NCBI RefSeq assembly: GCF_002954325.1
Contig: NZ_MQVX01000001.1
Coordinates: 811,546-875,545 of the forward strand
Source: Aureicoccus marinus
Lineage (GTDB): Bacteria > Bacteroidota > Bacteroidia > Flavobacteriales > Flavobacteriaceae
Reading direction: 5' to 3'
DNA: 64,000 nucleotides
Positions 55,578 to 64,000 of this stretch are shown here, one piece after another; position 1 is the stretch's first letter, and every line of letters starts with the position of its first letter. The position numbers and the translations under genes were made by a program. The notes under the pieces were generated by a model, which made no database searches, was not told the origin of the DNA, and worked only from the letters and a program-made list of their open reading frames with translations.

Positions 55578-56564
55578 TTATCCGCCTAAGGAGGTCATCG
55601 AGGATCCAAATACCTTTTCTTGGTGTTCCTTTTCGGCCTCGAATCCATCCTTTGCTCTCCTTAGAAGGACATTTTGCATAAGACTTGCGAATTCTTCCTC
55701 TCCGTTAGGGCGTCTCAGAACATCTCGCAATTGAAGTTGCCCTTTACCGTATAAGCAGGTGATCACTTCCCCTTTAGCGGTGATTCGCAAGCGATTACAA
55801 TTGGCACAAAACGTCCGGCTATAGGCTGGAATAACGCCAAGAGTACAGCGGTAGCCCTCAATTTTAAACTCTCTTGAAGTGGCGGTTAAAGGAACGACCT
55901 CTTCTTCAAGGGTACCCAGATGCTCCTGAAGGTGTTCCAGTATTTTTTTGTAGTTCCAATGCCCAGGGCTCAAATCGCGACTGCCCCCATTAAAGGGCAT
56001 TTCTTCCAGAAAGCGCACCACTACCGGGAGTTCTTTCATATAGTTCACCATAGGAACCAATTGATCCTGGTTTTGACCGGTGAGAACGACACAATTGATT
56101 TTTACATGAATACCCGCATCGATTAGTTTGTGGATATTTTCCATAACCAAATCGAATTGATCTCGGCGGGTAATGCGCTTAAAAGACTCTGCATCAATGG
56201 CGTCAAGGCTGATGTTGACTTCATCCAATCCCCAGTCCTTGAAACGATCGATATAAGGGCCGATTAAGGTCGCATTGGTTGTAATAGAGAGGTGTTTAAG
56301 TCCCTTTTGTTCTGCTAAAAAATCGAGTAACAGAGGTACTTCTTTTCGAACAAAGGGTTCTCCTCCGGTAAGGCGGATTTTGTCAATCCCCATTTCGATC
56401 AGCGAACGACTTATAAATTGCATATCTTGGAGGCTGAGCAGGTGCTCCTGCTTGCTAAAAGCAATACCCTCTGCCGGCATACAGTAATTGCAGCGTAGGT
56501 TACACCGATCTGTAACCGCTAATCGGAGGTAATTAATTCGTCTTCCGTGATTATCCTTCAGCAT
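55578..56564 (-). CDS. moaA: GTP 3',8-cyclase
   Basis: A 328-residue radical SAM enzyme that starts molybdopterin synthesis from GTP. The first 4Fe-4S site is TDRCNLRCNYC (CX3CX2C), the second is FCANCNRLR with a later cysteine (VITCLYG), and the C-terminus ends SLGG, the conserved double glycine. I use ATG 56564 (MLKDNHGRR), ten bases after the moaD stop; the longer ORF begins at a GTG inside moaD. Confidence 0.95.
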   Translation of the reverse strand: MLKDNHGRRINYLRLAVTDRCNLRCNYCMPAEGIAFSKQEHLLSLQDMQFISRSLIEMGIDKIRLTGGEPFVRKEVPLLLDFLAEQKGLKHLSITTNATLIGPYIDRFKDWGLDEVNISLDAIDAESFKRITRRDQFDLVMENIHKLIDAGIHVKINCVVLTGQNQDQLVPMVNYMKELPVVVRFLEEMPFNGGSRDLSPGHWNYKKILEHLQEHLGTLEEEVVPLTATSREFKIEGYRCTLGVIPAYSRTFCANCNRLRITAKGEVITCLYGKGQLQLRDVLRRPNGEEEFASLMQNVLLRRAKDGFEAEKEHQEKVFGSSMTSLGG

Positions 56565-56574
56565 GCTTCTCTTT

Positions 56575-56829
56575 CTATCCTCCACTCACCGGTGGAATTA
56601 TGGCAATTTCGTCGGTTGATTCTAAGGGTGTATCCTCCTCGGCATAATCCGCATTTACGGCGATGGCCAAACTGCTTAGTTCTCCTAAAGCTGGAAAGGC
56701 AGCTAAAAGCGCAGTCCGCAATTCCTTTACCGATTTAGGGAAGTTTTCCTTTTCTTCAAGCAGAACCGACCACTCCCCCTCTTCTACACCAACAATCTCT
56801 CGGGCTTGCCCAAAAAACAACAATGCCAT
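56575..56829 (-). CDS. moaD: Molybdopterin synthase sulfur carrier subunit
   Basis: An 84-residue ubiquitin-like MoaD: LLFFGQAREIVG at the start, AVNADYAEED and IIPPVSGG at the end, with the double glycine that MoeB adenylates. It sits two bases after the Moco hydroxylase stop and upstream of moaA. The partner MoaE is not in the window. Confidence 0.92.
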   Translation of the reverse strand: MALLFFGQAREIVGVEEGEWSVLLEEKENFPKSVKELRTALLAAFPALGELSSLAIAVNADYAEEDTPLESTDEIAIIPPVSGG

Positions 56830-56831
56830 AC

Positions 56832-58998
56832 TTAGCCAATCACTGGTTTTGATTGAGGAATAAAGGCCTCAGGATGATCCACAAAAGGTTGACTGTACAG
56901 GCGTTTACCCGAAACGGCATACAAGGCGTTGGCCAAGGCACCTCCTGCGGGTGGTAGAGCGGGTTCTCCGAGTCCAGTTGGAGAAAGTTCATTTTCAATA
57001 AAGTGAACTTCAACCTTCGGAGCTTCTCTCATTCGGATTAAACGGTAGCGATCAAAGTTGTTGGCCAAAGGTGCTCCTTTATCAAAACCAAAATCCCCGT
57101 ACATGCTGTGTCCGATTCCATCGATTACCCCACCTTCGACCTGGTTCTTGGCTCCGGTAGGATTGATGACAATACCACAATCCACAACACAGGTGATCTT
57201 TTTGAGCTCGGCGCGTCCATTGACCACTTCTACATCGGCCACTTCTGCCACATGGGTATTGTGGCAATAGTAATTCACAAACCCTTGATAGATCCCTTTT
57301 TCTTTTTTGCCCCAACCCGATTTTTCAACGGCCATTTCGATAACCTTCTGCATGCGTTCAGCGGAGTACTCCACATTAGCGGCTTCATTGTTCTTGACCT
57401 TGTCCAAAAGCTGCATACGCATTTCAATCGGGTCCTGCCCCATCGCCTCGGCTAGTTCGTCAAAGAAACTCTGTTCCGCACTCGCTAAGAAATTGGTGTA
57501 TGGCGCTCGCCAGGCTCCGGTAGTGATATTACTCTGGTAATTTCCGGTTTCTACTTTGTAATTCTCGATGGCTCCTGCCGGAAAGAAGTTCGGAATCAAG
57601 TCGTACATATTGGAATTAACCGCTGCCTCTTTTAGGTGATAGGCGGTCAGTTTCCCGTCTTTGATACCGGCTTTAATTCGGTATTTGATGGCCATGCGGT
57701 AGATGCCATCTTCCATATCATCTTCCCTGGAAAAGACCACTTTTACCGGTTTTTTAGCCAAAGAAGATACTTCTGCTGCTTCCAGGGCAAAATCACCGTA
57801 TAAACGGCGTCCAAAGCCACCTCCCATCCGGGTCATTTCCAAATGAATATCTTCCGGTTTACGCTTGAGCAGCGTAGCCACACGGTTGGCCGTCCAAGCC
57901 GGTGTTTGAATAGGCCCGACCAGATGTACCTTGTCTTCCGTGACATTCGCATAAAAGTTCATGGGCTCCATGCAGTTGTGGGGCAAGAAAGGACTGGAAT
58001 AGGTTCTTTCAATAACCTGATCCGCCTCGGCAAAGGCTTTTTCGACATTCCCGTCTTCACGCTTTACCTCAAACTTTTTTCCGTTTAGAATCTTATCTAA
58101 TTCGGCGCTGTGATCAGAAGAGCTTTCTAGAGGAGTCCCTTCCTCGTATTCCGCTTTGATCATGTTTTTCGCTTCATGGCGGTATAGGTGTCCTTTGCAA
58201 TTACGGCGATTTTATCACCGAACTGAAGGACTTGTTCCACACCCTGAACTCCTTCGGCTTGTTTGGCATCAAAACTCTTGAGTTTTAGTCCAAATGCTGG
58301 GGGCCTTTTGACACTGGCAATGCGCATCCCTTCTGCCTTGTAGTCCAAACCAAATAAAGGCTTTCCGGTCACAATGTGATCCAAATCTACATTGATGGCG
58401 TCTTTACCAATGATTTTATATTCAGCAGGTGATTTGAGACTTACCTCTTCAGGGATCTCCAGTTTAGCCGCGGCATTCACCAGAGCACCGTAACCCAGTT
58501 CTTGATCGCTGTCCAGGTGTTTAACGACTCCTTGCTCCGCCTTGCATCGACTGGCATCAACATTCCATTGAGCCGCCGCAGCATTGACGAGCATTTGTCG
58601 CGCTGTTGCCCCGGTTTTGCGAAGGGCATCCCACCCATGACGGATGGATTGACTTCCTCCAGCGACCTGGCGGGTATAATTCACATTGTCTAAAACTCCT
58701 TGCTTGACAAGAACCATGTCCCAAGGAACTTCGAGTTCTTCGGCTATGATCATGGGCATGGAGGTTTTGACCCCTGGCCGATCTCTGGATTGGGCGAATA
58801 AATCGTCACGGCTCCATTTTCGGCAATTTCAATAAAGGCATTGAACTCACTGTAATCCAAAGAAGCTAAATCGATTGGTGGTTCGGCGGTAGGCTTACAG
58901 GCTTCGAACAGATTGAAACCGATTAAGAGTCCTCCCCCCGCAAGGGCAGATCTCTTCATAAAGCCTCTTCTGCTAACGTTGGTGCTAATAGTTTTCAT
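56832..58998 (-). CDS. Molybdenum hydroxylase large subunit (IorB-like), two frameshifts
   Basis: A xanthine dehydrogenase/isoquinoline oxidoreductase beta-type subunit, about 722 residues after repair. A twin-arginine signal (SRRGFMKRSALAGG) points to export. Moco-binding motifs are GQG near 75, TRMGGGFGRRLYGD, GAWRAPYTNF and, near the end, GLGEPALPPAGGALANAL, containing the catalytic glutamate. Break one is at 58771-58774: NPEIGQG continues as VKTSMPMIIAEEL, one G short. Break two is at about 58171-58172: YTAMK continues as AKNMIKAEYEEG, one G short. It pairs with the 2Fe-2S subunit upstream; the substrate is unknown. Confidence 0.88.
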
Positions 58999-59010
58999 AA
59001 GGAGGCGATT

Positions 59011-59457
59011 TTAAGAATTATCAGCAGCCAGGCGGACTGCTTTTTCAATTCGGTTATAAGTGGCACAACGGCAGATGTTTCCGTGCATGACGTTGCGTAT
59101 CTCTTCATCTGTCGGATTGGGGTTCTTTTCTAGGAAAGCACTGGCCGTCATCATCTGACCTGCCTGGCAATAACCGCATTGTGGTACGTCAAGGCTTTTC
59201 CAGGCTTCCTGTACGGGGTGATCTCCATTTTCAGATAAGCCTTCGATGGTGGTGATTTCGCCCTGTACCTGCCCGATGGGCAAACTGCAGCTGCGAATCG
59301 CATTTCCGTCTAAGTGTATGGTGCAGGCGCCGCATTGGGCTATCCCACATCCGAATTTTGTTCCTACAAGATTGAGGTGGTCTCGAAGTACCCAAAGTAC
59401 AGGGGTGTCCGGATCCACGTCAACCGTGTGCATTTGGCCGTTGACTTTGATTTCCAT
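59011..59457 (-). CDS. 2Fe-2S subunit of molybdenum hydroxylase (IorA-like)
   Basis: A 148-residue electron-transfer subunit. The plant-type 2Fe-2S site is [12 protein letters not shown] with a later Cys (RSCSLP); the second, C-terminal cluster has [10 protein letters not shown] and CRCATY. The start is ATG 59457 (MEIKVNGQ); an extra eight codons upstream lack a typical start. It is the first gene of the nine-gene Moco operon and precedes the large subunit by 12 bases. No signal peptide; it may cross with its Tat partner. Confidence 0.93.
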   Translation of the reverse strand: MEIKVNGQMHTVDVDPDTPVLWVLRDHLNLVGTKFGCGIAQCGACTIHLDGNAIRSCSLPIGQVQGEITTIEGLSENGDHPVQEAWKSLDVPQCGYCQAGQMMTASAFLEKNPNPTDEEIRNVMHGNICRCATYNRIEKAVRLAADNS

Positions 59458-59620
59458 TTTAGGTTCTTTAGTGATCTTCAAGTTATTGATTTCCGATTGA
59501 ATTTGGTGGTCTTTAACAGCTGGAATTCGCTTTTAACACTTCTTTAAAGCCAATTTTAACGGAAGGACCAAATGATTTTCCCTCTATCTTCGTTCTGGAT
59601 TTGAACCTATATCGCTTCAA

Positions 59621-60706
59621 ATGAAAAAATTCATTGGACTATCCCTGCTCGTTTTCTGCCTACTATTTGCGGCTTGTGACAACCGTTTGGTCACCAACAA
59701 CCGCAACCTGAACAGCAGCATATATGGCCTTGGTGAAGAGCCCGATCCCTGCCTTGGTTTAGACAACAACAGCTATTTCTTATCGATTCAGGAACAGTTT
59801 ACAACACTGCCGGGTAAGGTTTCGGTTTTACTCAGGGCCACGGCCATTGATGGTACCCCGGTCAGCGGTTTGGAGGCTTCTGATTTTAGACTTTATGAGC
59901 AAGGACGGAACGACGCCTGCTTCAACCCGGTTTCTTCTTCGGAATCCTTTGCGCGAATTTCACCTAACGCCCAGATATTCAGTAACAATACCTTATTGGT
60001 TTTGGACTTGAGTAATTCTGTTTTAGAAAGCAGTTTGGAGGAACTCAAAACGGCTTCTACCAGCTTTTTAAACCAGGTGCTGCCCGAGGTAGAAAACGAA
60101 TCGGTACAAATGGCGATTTACTGGTTCGATGGAGAGGATGAATTGCACCTGTTGCAAGAGGCTACCTCTTCCAAGGCTTTACTGACCGAGGCTATTGCCG
60201 GTATAGAGCCGGGCATTAGTCAAGACCCGTCGACGGACTTGTATGGAGCTGTCATTAAATCGACAGAGATTGCCGAAGAATTGATTGTGGATAATTTGCA
60301 GGACTCTTTTGTGACCGCCGCCAGTATTGTCCTCTTTACAGATGGTTCTGATCAGGCTTCTCGTTATACCGAAGAAGAGGCTTTGCGTGTGGTCGAAATT
60401 GCCGATCCCAATATTTCTTTTTACACCATTGGTTTAGGAGCGGAAATTGAAACCGATGTGCTCACCGCAATTGGTAAAACCTTTAGTGTGATCGCGCAAG
60501 ACAAAGAAGAGCTAGAGCAGACCTTTAGCGCTATTTCTGATCGCGTTTCTCAAGCGGCCAGTAGCTTCTACCTCTTTGAATACTGTTCTCCGAAAAGGGA
60601 TGGCAGTGGCTTCAACAACCTGGTCATTCAATTGATTCAGGAAGACGGCCAAGGGGCTGTGCAGACCCGATTTGATTCCGATGGCTTCACCGGGGGGTGT
60701 CAGTAA
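59621..60706 (+). CDS. VWA domain lipoprotein
   Basis: A 361-residue lipoprotein. The signal ends LLFAAC (Cys19) followed by DN. Residues 60-115 resemble a small Ig-like domain, and residues about 123-320 form a von Willebrand A domain with a full metal-site motif DLSNS (Asp129, Ser131, Ser133), SFVTAASIVLFTDGSD. VWA proteins bind partners through a divalent metal. Alone between the Moco operon and the convergent carboxypeptidase gene; function unknown. Confidence 0.85.
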   Translation: MKKFIGLSLLVFCLLFAACDNRLVTNNRNLNSSIYGLGEEPDPCLGLDNNSYFLSIQEQFTTLPGKVSVLLRATAIDGTPVSGLEASDFRLYEQGRNDACFNPVSSSESFARISPNAQIFSNNTLLVLDLSNSVLESSLEELKTASTSFLNQVLPEVENESVQMAIYWFDGEDELHLLQEATSSKALLTEAIAGIEPGISQDPSTDLYGAVIKSTEIAEELIVDNLQDSFVTAASIVLFTDGSDQASRYTEEEALRVVEIADPNISFYTIGLGAEIETDVLTAIGKTFSVIAQDKEELEQTFSAISDRVSQAASSFYLFEYCSPKRDGSGFNNLVIQLIQEDGQGAVQTRFDSDGFTGGCQ

Positions 60707-60709
60707 GGC

Positions 60710-62185
60710 TTACCGAATAATCAAGGCGTTGCCGAAGTTGCTGTAGTCAGGATTCGGCAGTTCCAATAAGAAACCGTTGATGACCGCATGAGTGAGCTTA
60801 CCGTCTTTCTTGAGGAAGAAGGTTGGGTTCATCCCTACCTTCAAAGAAAAAGGAGGTAACTCAAATTTTCTGGGAACAATATGAAGGGGACTCTTGGTGA
60901 AACGAGTCTCTGGGTTTACCCCATCCGCACGGACATAAGCCACTCCCTTATTGAGTAATTCCTCGTCGTTTACCAGGAACAACATCCCGTTTTCGGCCTG
61001 GGTGGTATTGTAAGTGACTTTAGGGGCAACAGCCGTATAGCCAGTGGCATCAAAGGTTTGGTAGCCGTAATAGGTCGATAAGTCACCTTGATCTGCGATA
61101 CGCCCTTCAAAATGAAAGTAGCGGTGGTCTTCGTCGTCCCGCTCTTGTCGCATGATTCCCAAATCCAATACATAAGGTTTGCCTTGTATCAGGTAAGTCA
61201 GGTTGGTAATCTTTAAGTCAAACAGCTTGAAATCGTTTTGGGGAATCGCCTCGTATTCTGATAGCGGCATTTTGGTGAAAGACTTCTTGGCCAAGCTCTC
61301 AAAGGCTCCCACAAAGCACAAAAAGTTCAGTTTGCGGATGTATTGTTTTTCGGGATCCCCGAGTCGACCTCCGGATTCGATTAAGATGGTACTGGTACCC
61401 CATTTTTGAACATTGTCCCCAAAAGCGCGAGGCTCGAAATCGTCATTCCATTTGCCCACCTTACCCGGTATGTGCTCTTGAACTAAACGATTCAAATAAA
61501 CGATTACTTTCATAGCATCAGCCCGGGTGGTATTGATGTCTTTTTCGTAATTGTAAGCAGGAGCTAAAAAGGTGATCGTTGCCGGATTCTCTGAACGCTT
61601 GGCATTGTAGTAGATCTGCTGATCATGCAGGTTGAAACCAAATTCTGCATTCAAACTATCCCGAACTCTTTTTAACACCTGACTTTCCGGGGAAGCAAGA
61701 CGTAAGGCGTCTCTGTTGATATCGACTCCCAGGGTATTTCTTCTTTGAAAGACTTCTGCTCCATCTGGATTGAGCATCGGTAAAAAATGGATTCTTAGTT
61801 TGGCTAGAATGGCTCGTTTTTCTTCCTTAAAATCAGGGGATTTAAACCAGTTGATCACATCGAAGATGGATTGTGTCGCCGTCGGTTCATTCCCATGCAT
61901 TTGAGACCACATAAAAACGTCCGTTTCTCCTCTCCCTATGCTGATCAGGGATAGACTTCGGCCTTCAATAGAATAGCCCACAGTGTTGACCTCGAAAGCG
62001 GGATGTCGTTCGAGCTTCTCGATCAGCGGTTGTAATTCTTCGTGTTTGATTCGACGTTTGTCCAGGCTTTTTTCCTGATAGCGTTCGTACTGTTCGAAAC
62101 TCTTTTGTGTCAGCTTGGTTTGACCGATCGCAGGGGAAACTAAACAAAGCAAAGCAAATAAGATCAGAGAAAAGCGAAATATCAT
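60710..62185 (-). CDS. M14 family zinc carboxypeptidase
   Basis: A 491-residue exported M14 peptidase (signal MIFRFSLILFALLCLVSPAIGQ). The zinc ligands are in QMHGNEPTATQSI (His and Glu) and NLHDQ (His), with an Arg/Asn-rich VDINRDALRL between. It should trim C-terminal residues from peptides, possibly peptidoglycan peptides. The C-terminal 200 residues form a beta domain. It lies five bases downstream of the amidase gene on the same strand; both may act in the envelope. Confidence 0.9.
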   Translation of the reverse strand: MIFRFSLILFALLCLVSPAIGQTKLTQKSFEQYERYQEKSLDKRRIKHEELQPLIEKLERHPAFEVNTVGYSIEGRSLSLISIGRGETDVFMWSQMHGNEPTATQSIFDVINWFKSPDFKEEKRAILAKLRIHFLPMLNPDGAEVFQRRNTLGVDINRDALRLASPESQVLKRVRDSLNAEFGFNLHDQQIYYNAKRSENPATITFLAPAYNYEKDINTTRADAMKVIVYLNRLVQEHIPGKVGKWNDDFEPRAFGDNVQKWGTSTILIESGGRLGDPEKQYIRKLNFLCFVGAFESLAKKSFTKMPLSEYEAIPQNDFKLFDLKITNLTYLIQGKPYVLDLGIMRQERDDEDHRYFHFEGRIADQGDLSTYYGYQTFDATGYTAVAPKVTYNTTQAENGMLFLVNDEELLNKGVAYVRADGVNPETRFTKSPLHIVPRKFELPPFSLKVGMNPTFFLKKDGKLTHAVINGFLLELPNPDYSNFGNALIIR

Positions 62186-62190
62186 GGGTG

Positions 62191-62910
62191 TTAGTTTTGG
62201 TTGGTGTTTTCAATTACAGGCAGGGGCTTAAACCCTAATTTACTGGTGGCCGAACGCACACGCTTCATAAAGTCATCCCCAGGGTCTGTTTTTTGGGTTC
62301 GGTAGCCTTTGTCTACTTCGAGCCACAACGGGTGTTCTTCGAAGAGGGTGTATTCGTGGTGTCCGATAACGTAGTCAATGGCATACCTGGATTTTAATTC
62401 CTTAACCAGCCATACATTAGCCTTAAGCTGTTCCTTGGTCAGGGGCTGCTCCTCTCCTCCTACGTTTTCGATACCAATAGCACAGTGGTTCAAACCGATC
62501 ACGTGCCTGGCCATGGTCGTTTCTGGTAGTAATTGATAGATTTTACCGTCTCGATCTACTAAAAAATGGGCCGAAACATTCAATTGACCTGCTCCTTTGA
62601 TCAGACTGCGGTGATTGGGCAGGGTAGACGAGTAAAATGCCTGAAAGGATTTTTCCAGGGTGGGAATAGCCGTCCAATGGAGCACAATCATCCTCGGCTC
62701 AATTTGTACACTCTCGGCAGGCAGGTTGTACCGAGTCTTCAAATACTCTTTCGTTAACTCTTTTCGCTTTTGATCAAATACAATCGGTTTTTGTTCCAGA
62801 ACGGGTCGATAACCGTCACAGGCAGAAAAAGTCAAAAGGATAAGGAGAAGACCGGAAAGACGAAAAACTCGTCGATAGTTGTTGATACAGAGAAGTTTAC
62901 TGATTTTCAT
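62191..62910 (-). CDS. N-acetylmuramoyl-L-alanine amidase, lipoprotein
   Basis: A 239-residue amidase_2 family protein, which cuts the bond between muramic acid and the peptide stem. The signal ends LLTFSAC followed by DG (lipoprotein). Zinc ligands are His in VLHWTA, His in VIGLNHCAIGIEN and His in VIGHHEYT, as in T7-lysozyme-like amidases. I start at ATG 62910 (MKISKLLC); an upstream TTG adds four residues. It precedes the M14 peptidase gene by five bases, suggesting an operon for cell-wall turnover. Confidence 0.92.
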   Translation of the reverse strand: MKISKLLCINNYRRVFRLSGLLLILLTFSACDGYRPVLEQKPIVFDQKRKELTKEYLKTRYNLPAESVQIEPRMIVLHWTAIPTLEKSFQAFYSSTLPNHRSLIKGAGQLNVSAHFLVDRDGKIYQLLPETTMARHVIGLNHCAIGIENVGGEEQPLTKEQLKANVWLVKELKSRYAIDYVIGHHEYTLFEEHPLWLEVDKGYRTQKTDPGDDFMKRVRSATSKLGFKPLPVIENTNQN

Positions 62911-63154
62911 GGCAGCTGTCAAGGCTTTCTTTTAGGGATAACGACCGGACCAAAGAAAGATTTTACCATTTAAATGTAAAGGAATTATTCGTCACCTGTT
63001 TCGCCGCTATTCTACACCCTTGTGCTTTTATACCACAGCTTTGTCTGGGTTCACAACAATAATTTCGGCTCGGCGGAGTTGGCGTCTACATTTACAATGT
63101 TCTTATTAACCAAGACAGTTAAATTTTTTCATTTTCATATAGTGTTCTCGTAAA

Positions 63155-63185
63155 AGGGCCCTGGAGTAATTCAGGGCTCTTTTTG
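63155..63185. terminator. Hairpin terminator downstream of menB
   Basis: AGGGCCCTG, eight-base loop, CAGGGCTCT and then TTTT: a strong stem with one G-U pair. It has U-rich sequence on both strands and lies 11-40 bases beyond the minus-strand menB stop, so it can end menB transcription. Confidence 0.7.
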
Positions 63186-63195
63186 ATTTTATACC

Positions 63196-64000
63196 CTACG
63201 AGATCCACTTGTTCTCCCCAAAGTCTGGTTTTCTTTTTTCTAAGAAGGCATCTCGCCCTTCTTTGGCTTCATCGGTCATATAAGCCAATCGAGTAGCTTC
63301 TCCAGCGAATACCTGTTGGCCAACCATACCATCGTCTGTCAGGTTCATGGCAAATTTGAGCATCTTGATGCTTGTTGGAGATTTTTCTAAAATTTCTTGG
63401 GCCCACTGAAAAGCCGTGTCTTCTAGTTCGGCATGAGGAACAACGGCATTGACCATTCCCATCTCATAGGCCTCTTGAGCAGAGTAGTTACGCCCCAGGA
63501 AAAATATTTCCCGGGCTTTCTTTTGCCCGACCATTTTAGCGAGGTAGGCTGACCCGTATCCTCCATCAAAACTGGTGACATCTGCATCGGTCTGTTTAAA
63601 AATAGCGTGCTCCTTACTGGCCAGGGTCAAGTCGCATACCACATGTAAACTGTGGCCTCCCCCTACAGCCCAACCGGGAACCACAGCAATGACCACCTTA
63701 GGCATAAAGCGAATAAGGCGCTGTACTTCCAGAATATTCAAACGATGTCTTCCGTCCTGACCTACGTAGCCTTGGTGTCCTCTCGCCTTTTGGTCACCTC
63801 CACTGCAAAAAGAATACACCCCATCTTTTGGTGAAGGTCCTTCGGCAGAGAGAAGCACTACCCCGATGGAGGAATCCTCTTGTACATCGTAAAAGGCTTC
63901 GTATAGTTCTGAGGTGGTATGAGGTCTAAAAGCATTGCGCACCTCGGGCCGATTAAAAGCTATTCGGGCCACTCCGCCACATTTTTTGTAAGTAATATCA
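63196..64000 (-). CDS. menB: 1,4-dihydroxy-2-naphthoyl-CoA synthase, partial
   Basis: MenB, the crotonase-fold enzyme of menaquinone synthesis that closes the naphthoquinone ring. At least 268 codons are seen; the reading frame stays open to the right edge (ITYKKCGG then VARIAFNRPEVRNAFRP), so the N-terminus of perhaps 10-15 residues is outside. Motifs are CSGGDQKARG, VPGWAVGGGHSLHVVCDL and DADVTSFDGGYGSAYLA, with the usual Asp residues. The C-terminal KPDFGENKWIS is typical. A terminator follows. Confidence 0.96.
   Translation of the reverse strand, partial: DITYKKCGGVARIAFNRPEVRNAFRPHTTSELYEAFYDVQEDSSIGVVLLSAEGPSPKDGVYSFCSGGDQKARGHQGYVGQDGRHRLNILEVQRLIRFMPKVVIAVVPGWAVGGGHSLHVVCDLTLASKEHAIFKQTDADVTSFDGGYGSAYLAKMVGQKKAREIFFLGRNYSAQEAYEMGMVNAVVPHAELEDTAFQWAQEILEKSPTSIKMLKFAMNLTDDGMVGQQVFAGEATRLAYMTDEAKEGRDAFLEKRKPDFGENKWIS

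Noticed and set aside
56832..58998. Three separate proteins in the Moco large-subunit region
   Set aside because: The three ORFs cover consecutive parts of one family protein, and one added G at each junction restores a normal length.
1..64000. Mobile elements, prophage, CRISPR arrays, rRNA or tRNA genes
   Set aside because: No transposase, integrase, repeat-spacer pattern, cloverleaf or ribosomal RNA segment was seen by eye; a scan with dedicated tools could still find a short tRNA.

Overview
The window looks like chromosomal DNA from a marine-type member of the Flavobacteriaceae (Bacteroidota). Support: several upstream regions carry the Bacteroidota -7 box (TAnnTTTG, some with an upstream TTG) and few show a Shine-Dalgarno sequence; there are many SPII lipoproteins with acidic residues after the lipobox cysteine; gene types are typical of the group (fused alpha/beta 2-oxoacid dehydrogenase E1, MutS2 without Smr, DUF1835, YciH-type SUI1, trehalase lipoprotein, Asp-box protein, YceI). 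I see no rRNA, tRNA, CRISPR, transposase, integrase or phage gene. No stretch above 300 bases lacks a gene; the longest gaps (13.2, 33.98, 36.8 and 62.9 kb) hold promoter-like boxes or hairpins only.

Layout. 0-24 kb is mostly housekeeping: ATP-grasp fragment, ACP phosphodiesterase, gamma-glutamyltransferase, GlmM, hydrolase and lipid A acyltransferase, rhomboid, lipoproteins, YdiJ-like oxidoreductase, LpxH-like phosphoesterase, AroC, GltP-type symporter, MutS2, Ung, CheY-like regulator, Ppk1. 24-27 kb: 2OG-Fe(II) oxygenase, SUI1, E1 alpha/beta. 27.2-34 kb: a biosynthetic cluster (flavoprotein, methyltransferase, type III polyketide synthase, FabI-type SDR, FabZ-like dehydratase, ketosynthase, acyl carrier protein) with a convergent YceI gene. 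34-44 kb: a VWA/TonB-plug protein without a barrel, an Asp-box propeller protein, lipoproteins, EamA transporter, trehalase with a divergent GntR regulator. 44.9-50.7 kb: a tight operon of a membrane protein, a TPR protein, a caspase-alpha/beta-hydrolase fusion, a small protein and a TIR-transmembrane protein, with a divergent 52-residue ORF. 50.9-59.5 kb: a molybdenum hydroxylase (2Fe-2S subunit plus Moco subunit) with cofactor genes (MoaD, MoaA, MoeB, MoeA, XdhC, MocA-like) and a TauE/SafE transporter. 59.6-64 kb: VWA lipoprotein, M14 carboxypeptidase, amidase and MenB, which runs off the right edge.

Two systems stand out. The type III PKS cluster has its own acyl-ACP-building genes, suggesting a dedicated starter chain that is then aromatised, methylated and oxidised. 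The TIR/caspase-hydrolase/TPR operon combines two classic self-destructive effector folds with a TPR protein and resembles a conflict or cell-death system. Both are read from domain content and order; neither function is shown by the sequence alone.

A caution for all use of this window: seven genes are broken by ten frameshifts, and every one can be repaired by adding one or two bases, nearly all in short homopolymers. Two are in glmM, which should be essential. This deletion-only pattern looks like sequencing undercalls rather than gene decay. The broken genes are annotated here as single reconstructed CDSs.
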